From the NCBI GenBank assembly GCA_024681875.1, contig JAILAA010000071.1:1-28478 (forward strand): a stretch of 28,478 bases of DNA. The letters are read 5' to 3'. Shown piece by piece: positions 24,528-28,478 of the stretch. The stretch comes from Prevotella sp. GTDB lineage: Bacteria; Bacteroidota; Bacteroidia; Bacteroidales; Bacteroidaceae. Both the position numbers and the translations under genes were made by a program. The notes below the pieces were generated by a model, which searched no databases, was not told where the DNA came from, and saw only the letters and a list, made by a program, of their open reading frames with translations. Within the stretch, counting starts at the first letter, position 1. Each line of letters opens with the position of its first letter.

Positions 24528-25409
24528 TTAGAGGTAGAGTCCGAAGGACAGGGAGCGGAACTTGATGCTGCCGTCCTTCAGCACGTTGTCATTGCTGTAC
24601 TTCACATAGAACGGGAAGTTGGCAACGCGCATGTTCAGCATCCAGTCGATGGTGATGGGCCGTTGGCTGATGTTCTTCTCCATGTGTTTCACCTTGTCGC
24701 CCAAGAGCTTATAGCGCGTCTTGATGCTGGCGTAGGTGTTGAAGTTCACGATGGGGCCGAAGCCGATGGCGAAGCCGTGACCGAAGTCATGCTCATAGCG
24801 CAGCGTAGCCGTCAGTGAGAATACCTTGATGCGCGAGAACTTCGGCTCGACCTCCGGCGGGTAGCGGTCTAATATGACGTTACCGTCTATGTCCTTGGTG
24901 AACATCAGATCGTCGGTGATGCGATAATTGCGCCAGTCAATACCCAGTCCAAACGAGATGATATCGTGCCAATGACGGTCCATGGAGTGGTCCCATTGCA
25001 AGATATTGGCGAAAAACTCCCATGACTTAAACGTTGAGAAGTCTAAGCGACTGTCGGCATGGGTCGGCGCAGTGAAACCTACGCCCAAGTGGGCTGTAAG
25101 GGTGTTTCGGAAGTCATGCCTGGAATCTGATTCACTTCTGCGTCCAACAGGCAGTGAAGGGATGAGCTCCCAATGGTCGCGGCTGATGCTGACATTGCTT
25201 TCATAATTGCCGTCTACGAGGCGGATGGTGTTCTGATAGACGAAGTCGCTGTCGCCCCGCTTGCCGTTGACGATGATGCGCTGCAGGGAGTCGTTGCTGA
25301 CAATGGTCACCTTGTGCGGCTCGTTGATGACGAGCGTGTCTGTCTGTGCAGCTGCGCTGCTAAATGACAACTGACAACTGATAAATGATAAAAGTGTGAT
25401 ACGTTTCAT
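24528..25409 (-). CDS. Outer-membrane beta-barrel protein of unknown function
   Basis: A 293-residue exported protein. A signal peptide ends at SSAAAQ (residue 22). After about 90 residues the sequence alternates in beta-strand fashion (TLTAHLGVGFTAP, FGLGIDWRNYRI, VFSLTATLRYEHDFGHGFAIGFGPIVNF, FPFYVKYSND) and ends in SLSFGLYL, with the C-terminal hydrophobic residue common in outer-membrane barrels. It resembles PorT-type small barrels in size, but I cannot assign a family. Fourth and last in the ECF sigma operon, so it may be an envelope component under that sigma factor. Its signal-peptide codons include a CAGTTGTCAGTTGTC repeat. Confidence 0.8.
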   Translation of the reverse strand: MKRITLLSFISCQLSFSSAAAQTDTLVINEPHKVTIVSNDSLQRIIVNGKRGDSDFVYQNTIRLVDGNYESNVSISRDHWELIPSLPVGRRSESDSRHDFRNTLTAHLGVGFTAPTHADSRLDFSTFKSWEFFANILQWDHSMDRHWHDIISFGLGIDWRNYRITDDLMFTKDIDGNVILDRYPPEVEPKFSRIKVFSLTATLRYEHDFGHGFAIGFGPIVNFNTYASIKTRYKLLGDKVKHMEKNISQRPITIDWMLNMRVANFPFYVKYSNDNVLKDGSIKFRSLSFGLYL

Positions 25410-25446
25410 GGTATATAATTTTTTAATTATTCACTTTTTCAATTTT

Positions 25447-25917
25447 TTACTTTTTCAATTTTTCTTCCAGTTCTTCCAGGCTTCCGACGTCGCCCTCCAT
25501 GTAGATGACGGTCACTTCGCACTCATCGTGCTCTTTGTTCCACAACTCCTGAAAGCATAGGAAGCGGTTCTTGCTGCCAGCCGATGGCATTTGCAGTTTG
25601 CACGTCCAGGTATCCCAACGGTGAGGGTTTTTACGATAGGTTCGCATGTCAATGCTCTGCTCCTCGTCCTGCCCCAACAGTTGGCGCAGCCGCCCGGCTT
25701 CGTCGTGAGTGACGTTCATTCGCAGACTGCGGTAGTAGGTCAACTGGTATTTCTCCAGTGACTTGCCACGCACGCGGGTTTCTATCATGCGCTCCTGCGG
25801 AATGACGCGCCCCTCGAACAGGTCATTCACCTTCAATCCCGTCTGTGCCAAGGCAGTGTTGGCCGGCAAGAGTGAAGCCATCAATGATAATAAAAACAAC
25901 AGTCGTTTCATATCCAT
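25447..25917 (-). CDS. Small exported protein of the ECF sigma operon, unknown function
   Basis: About 156 residues with a signal peptide (MDMKRLLFLLSLMASLLPAN, cleavage near ALAQ). The mature part is mixed alpha/beta with LKVNDLFEGRVIPQERMIET near the start and a basic/aromatic middle (YRKNPHRWDTWTCKLQM). It ends in a short charged helix (SLEELEEKLKK). The frame extends to an ATG at 25935 that would overlap the anti-sigma gene; I prefer 25917 (or 25911), because the signal peptide begins there. It may belong to one of the Bacteroidales DUF families found beside ECF sigma genes, but I do not recognise it with certainty. Confidence 0.75.
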   Translation of the reverse strand: MDMKRLLFLLSLMASLLPANTALAQTGLKVNDLFEGRVIPQERMIETRVRGKSLEKYQLTYYRSLRMNVTHDEAGRLRQLLGQDEEQSIDMRTYRKNPHRWDTWTCKLQMPSAGSKNRFLCFQELWNKEHDECEVTVIYMEGDVGSLEELEEKLKK

Positions 25918-25924
25918 TACTCTA

Positions 25925-26410
25925 TTAATTGTCAAACATTGCTTTCAGTTGATCTTCCACCACGTCGGAGCCATTGCCTTGCATGGCAATCATCGTGGTC
26001 TGCATTTCGGCCAATACCACATGGGGATCGGTGGTGCGCTCGCCGTAGATATAAGCTACATATTCCTCCTCGTTAGTTGGAAATGCGGGCGTATGACGGG
26101 TGAAGAGAAGCGTGGCGCCACCCAGCAAAAGCACGGTAACGGCGGCAGCTACAGCCCAGGGTAGCCAGCGGCGGCGTAGCGCAGGCCGTTTCGTTTGTTG
26201 CGTTGATAACGCAACAGACTGGACTGCGTCATACGCAAGGAACATTGGACGCAAAGATGCCAAGTCTTCGGGCAGGTCTTTGGCTTCGCGGAAGAATGCA
26301 TAGAGCTCCTGCTCCTCGCTAAGCGTGGTTTCACCGTCGAAAAAACGGTCAATGAGCGTGCGTATTTTCAGGATATTATCGGTCATGTCGTTGTGAGTTT
26401 TTTGGCTCAT
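25925..26410 (-). CDS. Anti-sigma-factor-like single-pass membrane protein
   Basis: A 161-residue protein with a cytoplasmic N-terminal helical region (residues 10-60, IRTLIDRFFDGETTLSEEQE and LYAFFREAKDLPEDL) of the kind that holds ECF sigma factors. It is followed by basic RRRW, one membrane segment (about 83-103) and a short periplasmic tail. Its ATG overlaps the sigma factor stop by ATGA, the usual coupling of sigma/anti-sigma pairs. No FecR-type periplasmic domain is present, so a TonB-linked signalling mode is unlikely. The assignment rests on context and topology more than on sequence motifs. Confidence 0.75.
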   Translation of the reverse strand: MSQKTHNDMTDNILKIRTLIDRFFDGETTLSEEQELYAFFREAKDLPEDLASLRPMFLAYDAVQSVALSTQQTKRPALRRRWLPWAVAAAVTVLLLGGATLLFTRHTPAFPTNEEEYVAYIYGERTTDPHVVLAEMQTTMIAMQGNGSDVVEDQLKAMFDN

Positions 26411-26871
26411 TCTGTGTTCTGTTTAAAAAATTGTAGTCTCACTGCCTGACGGGCGCGGCTTAGGGCTTTTCTCACTGCCACTTCATTGCTGCCGGTAATC
26501 GCGGCAATGTCGCTCATCTCCATTCCCTCCATGTGGCGGAGGCGCAAGAGGACCTGCTGCATCGCGGGTAGACTTTCGATGACTGCCATGAGATGCTCGA
26601 TGCCAGCATCGTCGTTGTCGGTTGGTGTCAAGGCTATCGCGGCATCCGCATCGTGGCGTTGCTTGCGCAGGTGGCTAACACAGAGATTGCGTACCAGCAC
26701 TATGGCGAGGCTGTCGATAGGTGGGCGCAGGCTGTCGAGCATCTGCCATAGGCGCAGCAGCACATCCTGCACCGTGTCCTCGGCATCGTCGTCGCCTACA
26801 TAGCGCCGTGCCACCGAGATGAGCTTGGGACGTATCCGCAATACCTCTTCCTTGAATCCCTCTTGTGTCAT
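26407..26871 (-). CDS. RNA polymerase ECF-type sigma-70 factor
   Basis: A 154-residue sigma factor. Region 2 shows YVGDDDAEDTVQDVLLRLWQ (residues 25-43), followed by RNLCVSHLRKQR. Region 4 starts at LPAMQQVLLRLRHMEGMEMS, with helix-turn-helix DIAAITGSNEVAVRKALSRA. Size and two-domain layout are those of ECF sigma factors; no region 1 or 3. First in the four-gene unit sigma, anti-sigma, small exported protein, barrel. It probably drives its own operon, a common arrangement, but I cannot name its promoter motif. A TGTCA-N4-TGACA inverted repeat lies 24-37 bases upstream of the start (26895-26908). Confidence 0.92.
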   Translation of the reverse strand: MTQEGFKEEVLRIRPKLISVARRYVGDDDAEDTVQDVLLRLWQMLDSLRPPIDSLAIVLVRNLCVSHLRKQRHDADAAIALTPTDNDDAGIEHLMAVIESLPAMQQVLLRLRHMEGMEMSDIAAITGSNEVAVRKALSRARQAVRLQFFKQNTE

Positions 26872-26928
26872 TCTATCTATAGTACGCCAGAAAGTGTCAT
26901 TTGTGACATCTCACAGAAGAAAAATAGT

Positions 26929-26984
26929 AAAAAAAATGATGATGTCGCCTTTGCAACGGACTCTAAACGCTGCAAAGGCGACAT
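26929..26984 (-). terminator. Intrinsic terminator of the flavodiiron protein gene
   Basis: ATGTCGCCTTTGCA (26942-26955) pairs perfectly with TGCAAAGGCGACAT (26971-26984) around a 15-base loop, followed on the minus strand by an eight-T run (complement of 26929-26936). It is about 26 bases past the stop codon. Confidence 0.85.
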
Positions 26985-27009
26985 TGTTTTATCTCCGCAA
27001 TGCTACTGG

Positions 27010-28203
27010 TTATGCCAGCGCTTGCGCAAAGTTGCGCCCGTATTCGCGGCAATCGCCAAGTTCAGTCTCGTCGGGCACCCACAGTTTGGCGATGCCGTCG
27101 TTGACCAGCTCGAAGCCCGCCTCCTGTAGCTTGGCGCTGATCTGCTTTACTGAGCCGCCGCCCCAGCCATAGCTACCGAAGGCAGCGGCCTTCTTCTGTT
27201 TGAATTTCAGGCCGGCGGCCATCTCCAAGAGTCCGGCGATGGCAAAGGAATGGCCGTTGTTGATGGTGGGCGAGCCTACGAGGACGGCCTTCGAGCGCCA
27301 CATCTCGGTGAGTGCGTCGTTCTTGTCGTCGCGGTTGATGTTCATGATCTTCACCGTTGTCTCAGGTGCCACGTCGCGGATGCCGTCGGCTATGGCCTCG
27401 GCCATCTTGCGTGTCGACTGCCACATCGTGTCATAGACTATCGTCACCTGATCTTCCTGGTAGGCATTGGCCCACTGCTTGTATTTCTCAATAATCTGCT
27501 GTGGATTCTCCTTCCAGATGACGCCATGCGAGGGGCAGATGAGCTTGATGGGCAGATTCATCGCCTCAATCTGCGGAATCTTCTTCGCCACCATTGCGTT
27601 GAAAGGATTGAGGATGTTGGCGTAGTATTTCTCGGCCTCATACATCATGTCGGCCTCGTTGACGCGGTCGTTGTAGAGCGACTCTGAGGCGAAATGCTGG
27701 CCGAAGGCGTCATTCGAGAACATGATGCCGCCGTCGCCGTCATAGTAGGTCAGCATCGAGTCGGGCCAGTGCATCATCGTCATCTCCACAAATGTCAGCG
27801 TGTGCTGTCCCAGAGAGAGCGTGTCGCCTGTCTTCACGTTGACGAAGTTCCAGTCCTGATGGTAGTGTCCGCGTATGATGGCCTCGCCCTTCTTCGTGCA
27901 GTAGATGGGCGTGCCGGGAATCTCGCGCATCAGCTCGGGCAGGGCGCCGCTGTGGTCGATCTCATTGTGGTTCATCACGATGAAATCGATGGTTTTTAGG
28001 TCTATCTCCTGCTTCAGGCGACTGACAAACTCCTTGTCGTAGGGTTGCCACACAGTGTCGATGAGCGCCACCTTCTCGTCGCGCACAAGGTAGGAGTTAT
28101 AACTGGAGCCGCGGTGTGTAGACAGCTCGTCGCCGTGGAAATGCGTCAGCTCCCAGTCGACCTTGCCGACCCAGCTGACCTTTTCTGTTAATTGCTTTGC
28201 CAT
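27010..28203 (-). CDS. Flavodiiron protein (FprA-type A flavoprotein)
   Basis: Reduces oxygen (to water) or nitric oxide at a non-haem diiron site, using FMN; a cytoplasmic defence of anaerobes. 397 residues, the standard two-domain class A length. The metallo-beta-lactamase-like domain carries all seven iron ligands by motif: H79-x-E81-x-D83-H84 (NHNEIDHSG), H145 (MMHWPDS), D165 (FSNDAFG) and H226 (CPSHGVIW). The flavodoxin domain starts at about 253, with the FMN phosphate loop YDTMWQSTRKMAEAI and later GSPTINNGH and GSYGWGGGS. No rubredoxin is fused, so a separate electron donor is needed. Monocistronic, with its own promoter and terminator. Confidence 0.95.
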   Translation of the reverse strand: MAKQLTEKVSWVGKVDWELTHFHGDELSTHRGSSYNSYLVRDEKVALIDTVWQPYDKEFVSRLKQEIDLKTIDFIVMNHNEIDHSGALPELMREIPGTPIYCTKKGEAIIRGHYHQDWNFVNVKTGDTLSLGQHTLTFVEMTMMHWPDSMLTYYDGDGGIMFSNDAFGQHFASESLYNDRVNEADMMYEAEKYYANILNPFNAMVAKKIPQIEAMNLPIKLICPSHGVIWKENPQQIIEKYKQWANAYQEDQVTIVYDTMWQSTRKMAEAIADGIRDVAPETTVKIMNINRDDKNDALTEMWRSKAVLVGSPTINNGHSFAIAGLLEMAAGLKFKQKKAAAFGSYGWGGGSVKQISAKLQEAGFELVNDGIAKLWVPDETELGDCREYGRNFAQALA

Positions 28204-28246
28204 ATTGGTTGTGTCCTTCTCGGGTGTCTTTAAAACCTTTTGCCTG

Positions 28247-28278
28247 CAAAATTACAGGAAAAAACTGAAACCGCCAAA
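28247..28278 (-). promoter_or_regulatory. Promoter for the flavodiiron protein gene
   Basis: On the minus strand TTTG (28275-28278), a 20-base spacer and TAATTTTG (28247-28254), a full Bacteroidota promoter about 44 bases before the ATG at 28203. Confidence 0.75.
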
Positions 28279-28366
28279 GGAATTTCAAAAAACGAAACCT
28301 TAAAAAGTCTTTCATTCCGCTTCTAATTTGCATTTCTAATTCAACTTTCGCAAGCTCCGCAAAGAC

Positions 28367-28478
28367 GGCCTGAAAGGCCAAAAAGCTCCCAGCCCAGGGC
28401 ATCGCCCTGGGTAAATGTGATGCGCAGCCTACGCCCTGAAAGGGCAAAAGCATCATGGAAGAGGTAGAGCTTTTGCCC
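28367..28478. repeat. Dense palindromic intergenic repeat, cut by the right edge
   Basis: Four hairpins in a row: GGCCT-GAA-AGGCC (28367-28379), CCCAGGGC-ATC-GCCCTGGG (28393-28411), GCCCT-GAA-AGGGC (28433-28445), and GGGCAAAAGC (28442-28451) with GCTTTTGCCC (28469-28478). The last two share bases, so they are alternative folds. Repeats of this style, with AGGGCATCGCCCTGGG-like cores, occur in many copies in Bacteroidota genomes (from memory). No protein-coding role is supported. Confidence 0.65.

Noticed and set aside
28097..28456. Minus-strand open frame of 119 residues at the right edge
   Set aside because: It overlaps the flavodiiron protein N-terminus, its promoter and the palindromic repeat; the translation is a by-product of the repeat.

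Overview
The window reads as chromosomal DNA from a member of the Bacteroidales, most likely Prevotella or a close relative. The reasons are a SusC/SusD outer-membrane pair with extra surface lipoproteins, a Por_Secre_tail-type secreted protein, an eukaryote/Bacteroidota-type glycyl-tRNA synthetase, an AraC-type response regulator of the hybrid two-component kind, several good matches to the Bacteroidota promoter (TTG, about 20 bases, TAnnTTTG), and start codons preceded by A-rich stretches rather than Shine-Dalgarno sites. Genus-level placement is inference.

Layout. (1) 1-3.3 kb is housekeeping: glyS (cut by the left edge) and a small secreted protein on the minus strand; frr and rsgA abutting on the plus strand. 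(2) 3.3-12.5 kb is a SusCD-type uptake locus. A receiver/AraC regulator (minus) diverges from susC, susD and two lipoproteins, ending at a strong terminator. Between regulator and susC lie tandem operator-like repeats, a TAnnTTTG promoter and a compact RNA with its own terminator. (3) 12.5-19.8 kb holds a duplicated two-gene module: a polytopic membrane protein with a helical tail (DUF6057-like) followed by a lipoprotein with a CxxCH motif and a PD40/TolB-like propeller. Between the two copies is a membrane protein resembling a histidine kinase but lacking the phospho-acceptor histidine. A second copy of the small RNA follows the module. (4) 20.1-24.5 kb is tyrS and an M16 zinc peptidase, co-oriented on the minus strand. 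(5) 24.5-26.9 kb is an ECF sigma factor, an anti-sigma-like protein, a small secreted protein and an outer-membrane barrel. (6) 27-28.2 kb is a flavodiiron protein, followed to the right edge by a dense palindromic repeat.

How the parts may work together. The regulator probably binds the 21-bp-spaced repeats beside the RNA promoter. The RNA then either stops at its hairpin as a roughly 85-nt transcript or is extended into susC. The stand-alone copy 15 kb away, with an identical 41-nt segment and compensatory stem changes, argues for a trans-acting small RNA family. From memory, Bacteroides thetaiotaomicron has paralogous small RNAs (FopS) that repress SusC translation; whether these two belong to that family cannot be tested here.

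The most interesting items are the paired small RNAs, the duplicated membrane/CxxCH-propeller module with its pseudo-kinase, and palindromic repeat elements that appear to have entered coding sequence (rsgA and the second propeller gene) in frame.
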